Assembly: GCA_038258415.1 (NCBI GenBank)
Contig: JBBSPY010000057.1
Location: 1-15,708 of the forward strand
DNA: 15,708 bases
Source of the DNA: Schlegelella_A sp038258415
GTDB taxonomy: Bacteria > Pseudomonadota > Gammaproteobacteria > Burkholderiales > Burkholderiaceae_C
Direction: 5' to 3'
Shown here: positions 6,522 through 14,002 of the stretch, one piece after another
Layout of the letters: the number at the start of each line of letters is the position of its first letter
Numbering within the stretch: the first letter of the stretch is position 1
Translations under genes and position numbers: made by a program
Notes under the pieces: model-generated
Databases searched by the model: none
Seen by the model: the letters and a program-made list of their open reading frames with translations, nothing else
Told to the model about the DNA's origin: nothing

Positions 6522-6660
6522 GATGCCGGAGTCTGCTTCGCATCGCGACGCCCGACTGTCTGCCAGCACACATAGCGCCGTTCGCGCATGCCGATCCTCA
6601 GGAGAGTCGCACTGGCGCACGACTCGTGCTGAAGCGCGGCGGCTCCGCGTCGCGCAAGAC

Positions 6661-7380
6661 TCAGGTCGACACCCGGGCCGGAAGCAGCCGCGCGTATTCC
6701 CTACGAACGACCTCGTAGCACTCGCAGGTGCGCTTTTCCAAACCCTCGCGATCGAGCACCTTGATGTGCCCTCGGGAATAGCGGATGAGTCCGGCCTTCT
6801 GCAGGCTCAGCGCTCCTTCGGTGACGCCTTCGCGCCGAACGCCCAGCATGTTGGCGATCAGCTCCTGCGTCATGACCAGCTCGTTGCCGCGCAGGCGGTC
6901 CATGCTGAGCAGCAGCCAGCGGCAGAGCTGCTGGTCGAGTGAATGGTGGCGGTTGCAGACGGCGGTCTGCGCCATCTGCGTGATCAGGGCCTGCGTGTAG
7001 CGCAGCAGCAGGTGCATGACGGGGCCGGAGCGGCCGAATTCGTCCTTGATCGCCTGGCCCTTCAGCCGAAAACCGTGGCCCGCGCTTTGCACCACTGCGC
7101 GGCTCGGCGTCGTCTCGCCGCCCATGAACAGGGAAATGCCGACGACGCCTTCGTTGCCGACGACGGCAATCTCGGCCGAGGCCCCGCTTTCCATCACGTA
7201 GAGCAGCGAGACGATCGCCGTGGTCGGGAAGTAGACGTGGCTTTGCGAGTTGCCCGACTCGTAGAGGACATGGCCGAGCGGCATGTCGGTCCATTCGAGC
7301 TGCGACTGCCAGCGGTCCCACTCCTCCAGCGGCAGAGATGCGAGCAGTTCGTTGCTCTTCGGGTCGCGCGCGAAATTCAT
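6661..7380 (-). CDS. Crp/Fnr-family transcriptional regulator (second paralogue)
   Basis: A 239-residue protein with a cyclic-nucleotide-binding-like N-terminal domain (VYFPTTAIVSLLYVMESGAS at about 49-68) and a C-terminal helix-turn-helix. The DNA-reading part is LVMTQELIANMLGVRREGVT, followed by the wing SLQKAGLIRYSRGHIKVLDR. It clearly resembles the other regulator in layout and in the YMLGVRR/NMLGVRR recognition-helix region, so they are paralogues. No FNR-type iron-sulfur cysteine set is present. The ATG at 7380 is supported by a GGGGGT ribosome site six bases upstream. The effector and targets are unknown; nearby decayed respiratory genes suggest redox or oxygen-limited control, which is inference. 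Confidence 0.88.
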   Translation of the reverse strand: MNFARDPKSNELLASLPLEEWDRWQSQLEWTDMPLGHVLYESGNSQSHVYFPTTAIVSLLYVMESGASAEIAVVGNEGVVGISLFMGGETTPSRAVVQSAGHGFRLKGQAIKDEFGRSGPVMHLLLRYTQALITQMAQTAVCNRHHSLDQQLCRWLLLSMDRLRGNELVMTQELIANMLGVRREGVTEGALSLQKAGLIRYSRGHIKVLDREGLEKRTCECYEVVRREYARLLPARVST

Positions 7381-7493
7381 GAGTTACCCCCTGCACCCGG
7401 GCACGCGGGCGCCATCATCGCAGGGAGCATAGCCGTAGCCGCACCGGGGCGATGAGGGCAATGTGCGGTGGCGCACCGAAGAGCGTCGGACCT

Positions 7494-7922
7494 TCAGGAC
7501 GCCGGCTCACCCACCTTCGGCCAATAGGTGCCCAAGCTCCAGAGGTTTCCTTCGAAGTCACGGCATGCGAATTCGCGGCTGCCGTAGTCGGTGTCGGCGA
7601 GCTCGCGCTCGATCGTGGCGCCCGAGGCCTGGATGCGCGCGTGAAGGGCGTCGGCGTCGTCGACGGCGACGTAGATTGCGTCGGTCCTGCGGCCTTTCGG
7701 GTCTCCGACCAGCTTGCCGTAGTCGTCGTCGCGGTGCCGGCCGAGCATCAGGATCGACGAGCCGAACGCGAGCTCGGCGTGCTGCACGCCATCGTCGCCG
7801 CGATAGACGACGCGCTCGGTGAAGCCCAGCACGTCGACCAGCCATCGGATCATGGCGTCGGGGTCCGCGCAGCGCATCGTCGGGTACAGACGAGGGGCTT
7901 CCGTGCCGACGGCGTGGGTCAT
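7494..7922 (-). CDS. VOC-family protein (glyoxalase/bleomycin-resistance fold)
   Basis: A 142-residue protein with the paired beta-alpha-beta-beta-beta modules of the vicinal oxygen chelate superfamily. The first module contains MRCADPDAMIRWLVDVLGF and the QHAELAFGSSILMLG strand pair. The second has DAIYVAVDDADALHARIQAS and ends in FACRDFEGNLWSLGTYWP, the usual closing motif. It is closest in feel to the PhnB-like or extradiol-dioxygenase-like small VOC proteins, whose substrates vary widely, so no reaction can be given. The ATG at 7922 has AGGAG upstream. It is divergent from the bkd operon across a 161-bp gap and is 113 bp from the Crp/Fnr gene. Confidence 0.85.
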   Translation of the reverse strand: MTHAVGTEAPRLYPTMRCADPDAMIRWLVDVLGFTERVVYRGDDGVQHAELAFGSSILMLGRHRDDDYGKLVGDPKGRRTDAIYVAVDDADALHARIQASGATIERELADTDYGSREFACRDFEGNLWSLGTYWPKVGEPAS

Positions 7923-8083
7923 GATGGCGCTCCTGTGGTTGGAGGGATGAGTGTCTTCGCGATCACAGGCTGTGGGGCAAATCCGTTACCCTCTGGCGCA
8001 CACGCCGCTTCCTGTGACCTCGGGAGTCGGCCTTGCCAAGCTCCGCTCGACACGATCCTGCGCAGAGGCCAGCCGAGACGACC
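7923..8083. promoter_or_regulatory. Divergent control region between VOC gene and bkd operon
   Basis: This 161-bp gap must carry the start signals for both directions. TCACAGG (7963-7969) and CCTGTGA (8011-8017) form a widely spaced inverted pair, the only symmetry I see. No clear sigma-70 boxes stand out. A dedicated activator gene such as bkdR is not adjacent. Confidence 0.35.
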
Positions 8084-9319
8084 ATGACGCCGCACGAACC
8101 GCTTCGCCTGCACGTCCCCGAGCCCTCGGCCCGGCCGGGCCAGCAGACGGATTTTTCGTATCTCCATCTCGCAGCGGCAGGCGAGGTCCGCCGGCCGCCC
8201 GTGGACACCGCGCCGATCGACACCGCCGATCTCGCCTACACGCTCGTCCGCGTGCTCGACGAGTCCGGGAGCGCGGTCGGGCCGTGGGCACCGCAGGTCG
8301 CGCCCGAGCTCCTGCGTCGCGGCATGCGGGCGATGCTGAAGACGCGCATCTTCGACGCCCGCATGCAGATCGCGCAGCGGCAGAAGAAGATCTCGTTCTA
8401 CATGCAGTGCCTCGGCGAGGAGGCGATCGCCACGGCGCATGCGCTGGCGATCGAGGCCGGCGACATGTGCTTCCCGTCGTACCGCCAGCAGGGCCTGCTG
8501 CTGGCACGCGACGACGTGTCCATGGTCGACATGATGTGCCAGCTGATGTCGAACCGGCGCGACGCGCTGAAGGGGCGCCAGCTGCCGGTGATGTACTCGT
8601 TCCGGCGCGCCGGCTTCTTCACCATCAGCGGCAACCTGGCGACTCAGTTCATCCAGGCCGTGGGCTGGGCGATGGCCTCGGCGATCAAGGGCGACACGCG
8701 CATCGCTTCGGGCTGGATCGGCGACGGCGCCACCGCCGAGGCCGACTTCCACAACGCGCTCACCTTCGCGCACGTCTACCGCGCGCCGGTGATCCTCAAC
8801 GTCGTCAACAACCAGTGGGCGATCTCGACCTTCCAGGCGATCGCGGGCGGCGAGGCGACGACGTTCGCGGCGCGCGGCACCGGCGCCGGCATCGCCTCGC
8901 TGCGTGTCGACGGCAACGACTTCCTGGCCGTGCTGGCGGCGTCGCAGTGGGCGGCCGAGCGGGCGAGACGCAACCTTGGCCCGACGCTGATCGAATGGGT
9001 GACCTACCGCGGCGCCGCGCACTCGACGTCCGACGACCCCTCCAAGTACCGGCCGTCCGACGACTGGTCGCACTTTCCGCTCGGCGACCCGGTGGCGCGG
9101 CTCAAGCAGCACCTGATCGCGATCGGCGCCTGGTCCGACACCGAGCACGACACGGTCGTCAAGGAGCTCGAGGCCGAGGTCGCGGCGGCGCAGAAGGAAG
9201 CCGAGCGACACGGCACGCTGGCCGACGCGCACACGCCGTCGCTGGAGTCGATGTTCGAGGACGTCTACAAGGAGATGCCGCAGCATCTGCGCGACCAGCT
9301 TCGGGAGGCGAGCCGATGA
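8084..9319 (+). CDS. bkdA1: Branched-chain 2-oxoacid dehydrogenase E1 component, alpha subunit
   Basis: The 411-residue TPP-dependent subunit decarboxylates the 2-oxo acids of Val, Leu and Ile. The thiamine-pyrophosphate motif starts at GDG (213-215) and ends at NN (242-243). The HSTSDD loop (313-318), with the catalytic-site histidine, and the SYRQQG and MYSFRRAGFF blocks are all as in bacterial E1 alpha, and the length equals the usual 410. The N-terminal extension (1-70) is typical of the Bkd rather than the pyruvate type. The ATG at 8084 is chosen because homology starts there; the frame stays open 17 codons upstream and the ribosome site is weak. The stop overlaps the next start as ATGA, so the subunits are translationally coupled. 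Confidence 0.95.
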   Translation: MTPHEPLRLHVPEPSARPGQQTDFSYLHLAAAGEVRRPPVDTAPIDTADLAYTLVRVLDESGSAVGPWAPQVAPELLRRGMRAMLKTRIFDARMQIAQRQKKISFYMQCLGEEAIATAHALAIEAGDMCFPSYRQQGLLLARDDVSMVDMMCQLMSNRRDALKGRQLPVMYSFRRAGFFTISGNLATQFIQAVGWAMASAIKGDTRIASGWIGDGATAEADFHNALTFAHVYRAPVILNVVNNQWAISTFQAIAGGEATTFAARGTGAGIASLRVDGNDFLAVLAASQWAAERARRNLGPTLIEWVTYRGAAHSTSDDPSKYRPSDDWSHFPLGDPVARLKQHLIAIGAWSDTEHDTVVKELEAEVAAAQKEAERHGTLADAHTPSLESMFEDVYKEMPQHLRDQLREASR

Positions 9320-10335
9320 GCAGCCGCCCGATGACGATGATCCAGGCGCTGCGCTCGGCGATGGACGTCATGCTCGAGCGCGATCCCGACGTCGTCGTGT
9401 TCGGCCAGGACGTCGGTTATTTCGGCGGAGTGTTCCGCTGCACCGAAGGGCTGCAGGCCAAGTACGGCAAGACGCGCGTGTTCGATGCGCCGATCTCCGA
9501 GGGCGGCATCGTCGGCGCGGCGGTCGGCATGGGTGCCTACGGCCTGCGCCCGGTGGTCGAGATCCAGTTCGCCGACTACTTCTACCCGGCGTCGGACCAG
9601 ATCGTCTCCGAAGCGGCGCGCCTGCGCTACCGCTCTGCGGGCGACTTCACGGCGCCGATCACGGTGCGCATGCCGTGCGGCGGCGGCATCTACGGCGGGC
9701 AGACCCACAGCCAGAGCCCGGAGGCGCTCTTCACGCACGTCTGCGGCATCCGCACCGTGATGCCGTCGAACCCGCACGATGCCAAGGGCCTGCTGATCGC
9801 CTCGATCGAGAACGACGATCCGGTCGTCTTCCTCGAACCCAAGCGGCTGTACAACGGCCCCTTCGACGGTCACCACGACCGGCCGATCGTGCCGTGGTCG
9901 AAGCACCGGCTCGGCGAGGTGCCCGAAGGGCACTACACCGTGCCGCTCGACACCGCGACGGTGTTCCGCTCCGGCAGCGAGCTCACGGTGCTGACCTACG
10001 GCACGATGGTCTTCGTCTCCGAGGCGGCCGCCAACGAGACCGGCGTCGACGCCGAGATCATCGACCTGCGCACGCTCTGGCCGCTCGACCTGTCGACGGT
10101 CGTCGCGTCGGTGAAGAAGACGGGGCGCTGCCTGGTCGTCCACGAGGCGACGCAGACGAGCGGCTTCGGTGCCGAGCTCGCGGCGCTGGTGCAGGAGCAC
10201 TGCTTCTATCACCTCGAGGTGCCGATCGAGCGCGTCGCCGGTTGGGACACACCGTACCCGCACTCGCTCGAGTGGGCCTACGTCCCCGGGCCGGCGCGGG
10301 TCGGCGCGGCGATGCAACGCGCGATGGAGGCGTGA
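9316..10335 (+). CDS. bkdA2: Branched-chain 2-oxoacid dehydrogenase E1 component, beta subunit
   Basis: The 339-residue partner of E1 alpha, same length as known bacterial BkdA2. The transketolase pyrimidine-binding domain occupies about residues 5-180, with the TPP-activating glutamate in PISEGGIVG (E62) and a conserved histidine in the THSQSPEALFTH block (H131). A transketolase C-terminal domain follows (about 200-330), with the AEIIDLRTLWPLD signature. The beta subunits bind TPP with alpha in an alpha2beta2 E1 that delivers the acyl group to lipoyl-E2. GGGAGGCGAGCCG before the ATG serves as ribosome site inside the end of bkdA1. Its TGA overlaps the E2 ATG by one base. Confidence 0.95.
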   Translation: MSSRPMTMIQALRSAMDVMLERDPDVVVFGQDVGYFGGVFRCTEGLQAKYGKTRVFDAPISEGGIVGAAVGMGAYGLRPVVEIQFADYFYPASDQIVSEAARLRYRSAGDFTAPITVRMPCGGGIYGGQTHSQSPEALFTHVCGIRTVMPSNPHDAKGLLIASIENDDPVVFLEPKRLYNGPFDGHHDRPIVPWSKHRLGEVPEGHYTVPLDTATVFRSGSELTVLTYGTMVFVSEAAANETGVDAEIIDLRTLWPLDLSTVVASVKKTGRCLVVHEATQTSGFGAELAALVQEHCFYHLEVPIERVAGWDTPYPHSLEWAYVPGPARVGAAMQRAMEA

Positions 10336-11600
10336 TGGGCGTGCACATCATCAAGATGCCCGACATCGGCGAAGGCATCGCCGAGGTGGAGCTCGTGGCC
10401 TGGCACGTCAAGCCCGGCGACACGATCGCAGAGGACCAGCCGCTGGCCGACGTGATGACCGACAAGGCCAACGTCGAGATCCCGTCGCCGGTGGTCGGCA
10501 AGGTCGTGTCGCTCGGCGGCGACGTCGGCGAGATCCTCGCCGTCGGCTCGGAGCTGATCCGCATCGAGGTCGCGGGCGGTGACGATGCGGTCGAACCCGA
10601 GCCGGTAAAGGCGCCGGCGCCCGTTCCAGCACGTGCACCGGCACCGATCCCGTCGCCGGTCGTGGTGAAGGCGGCCACCGCCGCGCCGGCGCGCGAACCT
10701 GCGAAAGGCGATCGCCCGATCGCCTCGCCGTCGGTTCGGCGCCGCGCCTGGGAGCTCGGTCTCGACCTGCACGACGTCGCGGCGACCGGCCCCGGCGGCC
10801 GCATCATGCAGACCGACCTCGACGCGGTGCCGGGTGGGCGCGGCCCGGCGACGGACACCGCGGCACGACAGCCGGCCGCGGGCGCCCGGCGCGACGGCGA
10901 AACCGCCATCCGCGTCATCGGCGTGCGCCGCATGATCGCGCAGAAGATGCAGGAGTCGAAGCGCCGCATCCCGCACTTCACCTACGTCGAGGAGGTCGAC
11001 GTCACCGAGCTCGAGGCTCTGCGCGCGCGTCTGAACGAGCGCTGGGCCGACGCGCGCGGCAAGCTGACGCAGCTGCCCTTCCTCGTTCGCGCCGTGGCCC
11101 TCGCGGTGGTCGACTTCCCGCAGGTCAACGCGCGCTTCGACGACGAGGCCGGCACAGTCACGCGCCACGGCGCCGTGCACGTCGGCATCGCCACGCAGAC
11201 CGAGTTCGGGCTGATGGTGCCGGTGCTGCGCCACGCCGAAGCCCTCGACCCGTGGGCGTGCGCCGCCGAGGTGACGCGGCTCGCCGCGACCGCGCGCAGC
11301 GGCAAGATGACGCGCAACGAGCTCACCGGATCGACGATCACGATCACCAGCCTCGGTGCGCTCGGTGGCATCGTCTCGACGCCGGTGATCAACCATCCCG
11401 AGGTGGCGATCGTCGGCGTCAACCGCATCGTCGAGCGACCGACGATGCGCGCCGGTGCGGTGGTGCCGAGGCTGTTGATGAACCTGTCGTCGTCGTTCGA
11501 CCACCGGGTCGTCGACGGCATCGACGCGGCCCGCTTCGTTCAGGCGCTGCGCGGCTTCCTCGAGACGCCGGCGATGCTGTTCATCCAGGGCGGGCGTTAA
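10335..11600 (+). CDS. bkdB: Branched-chain 2-oxoacid dehydrogenase E2 (lipoyl acyltransferase)
   Basis: A 421-residue core subunit that transfers the acyl group from E1 to CoA. It has one lipoyl domain (1-80) with the lipoylated lysine in MTDKANVEIP (K44), then an Ala/Pro-rich linker (about 82-127). A peripheral-subunit-binding domain (about 128-165, SPSVRRRAWELGLDLHDVAA) and the catalytic domain (about 192-421), with the active-site motif DHRVVDG (389-395), follow. Lipoyl and catalytic motifs are intact. The TGATG overlap with bkdA2 means coupled translation. No E3 gene follows on this strand: the next gene is convergent, with its stop one base away. E3 must come from elsewhere or, less likely, from the oxidoreductase encoded at 12479-13987. 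Confidence 0.95.
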   Translation: MGVHIIKMPDIGEGIAEVELVAWHVKPGDTIAEDQPLADVMTDKANVEIPSPVVGKVVSLGGDVGEILAVGSELIRIEVAGGDDAVEPEPVKAPAPVPARAPAPIPSPVVVKAATAAPAREPAKGDRPIASPSVRRRAWELGLDLHDVAATGPGGRIMQTDLDAVPGGRGPATDTAARQPAAGARRDGETAIRVIGVRRMIAQKMQESKRRIPHFTYVEEVDVTELEALRARLNERWADARGKLTQLPFLVRAVALAVVDFPQVNARFDDEAGTVTRHGAVHVGIATQTEFGLMVPVLRHAEALDPWACAAEVTRLAATARSGKMTRNELTGSTITITSLGALGGIVSTPVINHPEVAIVGVNRIVERPTMRAGAVVPRLLMNLSSSFDHRVVDGIDAARFVQALRGFLETPAMLFIQGGR

Positions 11601-11601
11601 C

Positions 11602-12468
11602 TCAGATCCGCACGCGCGGTTCCGGGAGTCCGGCGACGCCGACATCGAATGAAAGGAGCCGGCCGGACGCCGGGAAAGACGCCAGCCGGTCGGCGTTGGA
11701 GCGATGGCGAAGCGTCGTCACGAACATCGTTCGGAGATCGCGGCCGCCGAACGCCGGCATCGTCGGCCACGGCGTGGGCAACGTGATCGTCTGCAGGATG
11801 CGGCCGTCGGGGTGCAGGCGCAGCAACTCGCCCGCGTGCACCGCGGCCAGCCAGTAGCAACCCTCGGCATCTACCGTCGCGCCGTCGGGCGCGCCCTTGC
11901 CCTCGACGAACCGCAGGAACTCGCGCCGCCCTGACAAAGCGCCGCTCGCCGGATCGAGGTCGCAGCGCCAGACCGTGCGGGCGACGCTGTCGGCAAACCA
12001 GGCGCCGCGGCCGTCGGCCGTGAAGGCGAGGCCGTTGGCCAGCGTGATGCCGGAGACGACGCGAACCAGCTTGCCGGCGTCGAGCCGGTGCAGGCCCGCT
12101 TCGGCGCGCTGCTTCGGTTCGTGCATGGTGCCGACCCAGAAGCGCCCCTGACGGTCGCAGCGGCCGTCGTTGCAGCGGAACTCCGCGCCGTCGTGGTCGA
12201 CCACCGAGACCGTGTCGAGGCGGCCGCTGCCGGGATCGAAGGTGGCGATCCGATCGCGCAGCGCGACGACGAGGCCGCCGCCTTGGCGCAGTGCGATGCA
12301 GCCGACGCTCGTCGGCATCGGCCAGCTCGCCACGGCTCCGGTGTCGGGCTCGAAGCGCAGGATCGCCGGTGCCTCGATGTCGACCAGCCAGAGCGCCTGG
12401 CTCGCGGCGTCCCACACCGGCGACTCGAGCAGACCGCCCTCGACGCCGTCGACGATCCTGATGTCCAC
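11602..12468 (-). CDS. SMP-30/gluconolactonase/LRE-family protein
   Basis: A 288-residue six-bladed beta-propeller of the regucalcin family, which hydrolyses sugar lactones with a divalent metal. The likely metal and active-site residues match the regucalcin pattern: E15 in LLESPVW, N100 in RCNDGRCD, N145 in LANGLAF and D195 in GAPDGATVD. The blade repeats LWLVDI, FWVGTM, AWFADS and YWLAAV are visible. There is no signal peptide, so it is cytosolic. Translation seems to start at GTG 12468, ten bases after the stop of the oxidoreductase gene, so it is the last gene of the minus-strand operon. Which lactone it uses cannot be told; the upstream glycosidase-like gene suggests a sugar acid pathway. 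Confidence 0.88.
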   Translation of the reverse strand: MDIRIVDGVEGGLLESPVWDAASQALWLVDIEAPAILRFEPDTGAVASWPMPTSVGCIALRQGGGLVVALRDRIATFDPGSGRLDTVSVVDHDGAEFRCNDGRCDRQGRFWVGTMHEPKQRAEAGLHRLDAGKLVRVVSGITLANGLAFTADGRGAWFADSVARTVWRCDLDPASGALSGRREFLRFVEGKGAPDGATVDAEGCYWLAAVHAGELLRLHPDGRILQTITLPTPWPTMPAFGGRDLRTMFVTTLRHRSNADRLASFPASGRLLSFDVGVAGLPEPRVRI

Positions 12469-12478
12469 GGGCTCGGGC

Positions 12479-13987
12479 TCAGCGGCGCAGCCACCACCGG
12501 GAGAGCCTGGCGACGAACGGGGTCAGCCGTGTGCGGGTGTACGCGTCGGCCGCCATCTTGATCGCCTCGGCCTGCGTCGGGTAGGCGTGGATCACCTCGG
12601 CCAGCGTGCGCAGCCCCATTCCGGACACCATCGCCAGCGAAACGCTGTTGATCATGTCGCCGGCGTGGCGAGCGACGACGGTGGCGCCGAGGATGTGGTC
12701 GGTGCCGTCGCGGATGTGGATCTTCGCGAAGCCTTCTTCCTCGCCGTCGGCGATCGCCCGGTCGACCTCGTGCATCGGCACGGTGAAGGTGCGCACCGGG
12801 ATGCCGCGCTCGTTGGCCTGCTTCACGTACAGGCCGACGTGGGCGATTTCCGGGTCGGTGTAGGTGCACCAGGGAATCGTCAGCGAGCTCCAGCGCTTCC
12901 GGCCGGGGAAGAGCGCGTTGCGCAGCGCAATGCGTGCCGACGCTTCGGCGGTGTCGGTGAACTTGTGCTCGAGGCAGACGTCGCCAGCGGCGTAGATGCG
13001 CGGGTTGGTGGTGCGCATGTAGTCGTCGACGGCGATGCCGTTCTCCGGATCGTGGTCGACGCCGGCGACGTCGAGGCCGAGGTCGTCGACGTTGGGCGTG
13101 CGGCCGATGCCAGTCAGGATCTGGTCGACGGCGATGCTCGTGTGCTCGCCCGCGCTCACCAGCTCGACGAGCTTCTGCTCGCCCTTCTTGCTCACCTTGA
13201 TGGCGGTGCTGTTGAGGTGGATCTCGACGCCGTCGTGGGCGAGCGCATCCGAGACCATCTGCGCCGCGTCGCGCTCTTCGCCCGGGAGGAAGAACGGTTC
13301 CTGGTGGACGATCTTGGTCTCGATGCCGAAGCGCGCGAACGCCTGCGCGAACTCGCAGCCGAGCGGGCCGCCGCCGATCACCATCAGGCTTTGCGGTCGC
13401 GTGGTCAGGTCGAACACGTTCTCGTTGGTCATGTAGCCCGCTTCCGGCATCCCGGGGATGTCGGGCAACGTCGGCCGCGAGCCGGTCGCGACCAGGGCCT
13501 TCTTGAAGCGCAGCGTCGCGCCGTCGACGCCGACGGTGTCGGTGCCGGTGAAGCGTGCCGGGCCGAGGTAGACGTCGATGCCTTCCTCGGCGAGCCTCAT
13601 CGCGGAGTCGTTGCGGCTGATGCGCTCGCGGACGCGCCGCATGCGCCGCATCGCCGCGCCGAAATCGACCCGGACCTGCGACGGCCGCTCCACCCCGTAG
13701 TGCTCGGCGTCGCGCATGTCGGCGTAGAGACGTGCGGTCCGGATCAACGTCTTCGACGGCACGCACCCGGTGTTGAGACAGTCGCCGCCGAGGCGATCGC
13801 GCTCGACCAGCGCGACCCTCGCGCCGAGCGCCACCGCACCACGCGCCGCGACGAGCCCGGCCGGACCGGCACCGATGACGACGAGGTCGTAGCGGTCGCG
13901 CGGGATCGGGTTGCGCCAATCGCTCGGTGCGACGTTGGCGAGCAGGCCGCGCTGGTGCTCGCAGTCGTCGAGGTCGTTGTCGGACAC
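12479..13987 (-). CDS. FAD-dependent pyridine nucleotide-disulfide oxidoreductase (MerA-like clade, not MerA)
   Basis: A 502-residue flavoprotein with an FAD dinucleotide fold (VVIGAGPAGL, 36-45) and a redox-active disulfide CLNTGC (C70, C75). An NAD(P) fold (VIGGGPLGCEFA, 203-214), a second FAD contact (YAAGDV, 332-337) and a dimerisation domain (about 368-485) follow. The N-terminal ANVAPSDWRNPIP leader is typical of a mercuric-reductase-like subgroup. It lacks the heavy-metal-binding domain and the C-terminal cysteine pair of MerA. Where dihydrolipoamide dehydrogenase has HAHPT...E, this has HAYPTQAE, with Tyr469 replacing the catalytic His. It is therefore probably neither MerA nor a normal E3, and its substrate is unknown. 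The GTG start at 13987 lies 15 bases after the preceding hydrolase stop. Confidence 0.85.
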   Translation of the reverse strand: MSDNDLDDCEHQRGLLANVAPSDWRNPIPRDRYDLVVIGAGPAGLVAARGAVALGARVALVERDRLGGDCLNTGCVPSKTLIRTARLYADMRDAEHYGVERPSQVRVDFGAAMRRMRRVRERISRNDSAMRLAEEGIDVYLGPARFTGTDTVGVDGATLRFKKALVATGSRPTLPDIPGMPEAGYMTNENVFDLTTRPQSLMVIGGGPLGCEFAQAFARFGIETKIVHQEPFFLPGEERDAAQMVSDALAHDGVEIHLNSTAIKVSKKGEQKLVELVSAGEHTSIAVDQILTGIGRTPNVDDLGLDVAGVDHDPENGIAVDDYMRTTNPRIYAAGDVCLEHKFTDTAEASARIALRNALFPGRKRWSSLTIPWCTYTDPEIAHVGLYVKQANERGIPVRTFTVPMHEVDRAIADGEEEGFAKIHIRDGTDHILGATVVARHAGDMINSVSLAMVSGMGLRTLAEVIHAYPTQAEAIKMAADAYTRTRLTPFVARLSRWWLRR

Positions 13988-14002
13988 GTCTAGTTCACTG
14001 CG

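Noticed and set aside
6445..6573. Longer N-terminus of the first Crp/Fnr regulator from the ATG at 6573
   Set aside because: The extra 43 residues are unlike the family or the paralogue, and a well-placed GAGGA precedes the TTG at 6444.
4916..6580. Shared 14-mer CTATGTGTGCTGGC (minus strand) near 4931 and 6573 as a dispersed repeat
   Set aside because: A single 14-base match is about what chance gives in 15 kb, and the flanks do not align.
7919..9286. A 455-codon minus-strand open frame over bkdA1
   Set aside because: Arg/His/Val-rich translation with no domain, exactly opposite the E1 alpha gene; a shadow of biased third positions. The similar long antisense frames over bkdA2 and bkdB were rejected for the same reason.
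8084..11600. Pyruvate or acetoin dehydrogenase as alternative identity for the three-gene operon
   Set aside because: The E1 alpha length of 411 with its long N-terminal extension, its SYRQQG and HSTSDD blocks and the single-lipoyl E2 fit the branched-chain type better.
12170..13993. A 607-codon plus-strand open frame over the oxidoreductase
   Set aside because: Antisense to a full flavoprotein with all motifs; its translation shows no fold and is dominated by His/Arg/Asp/Val typical of reverse-frame artefacts.
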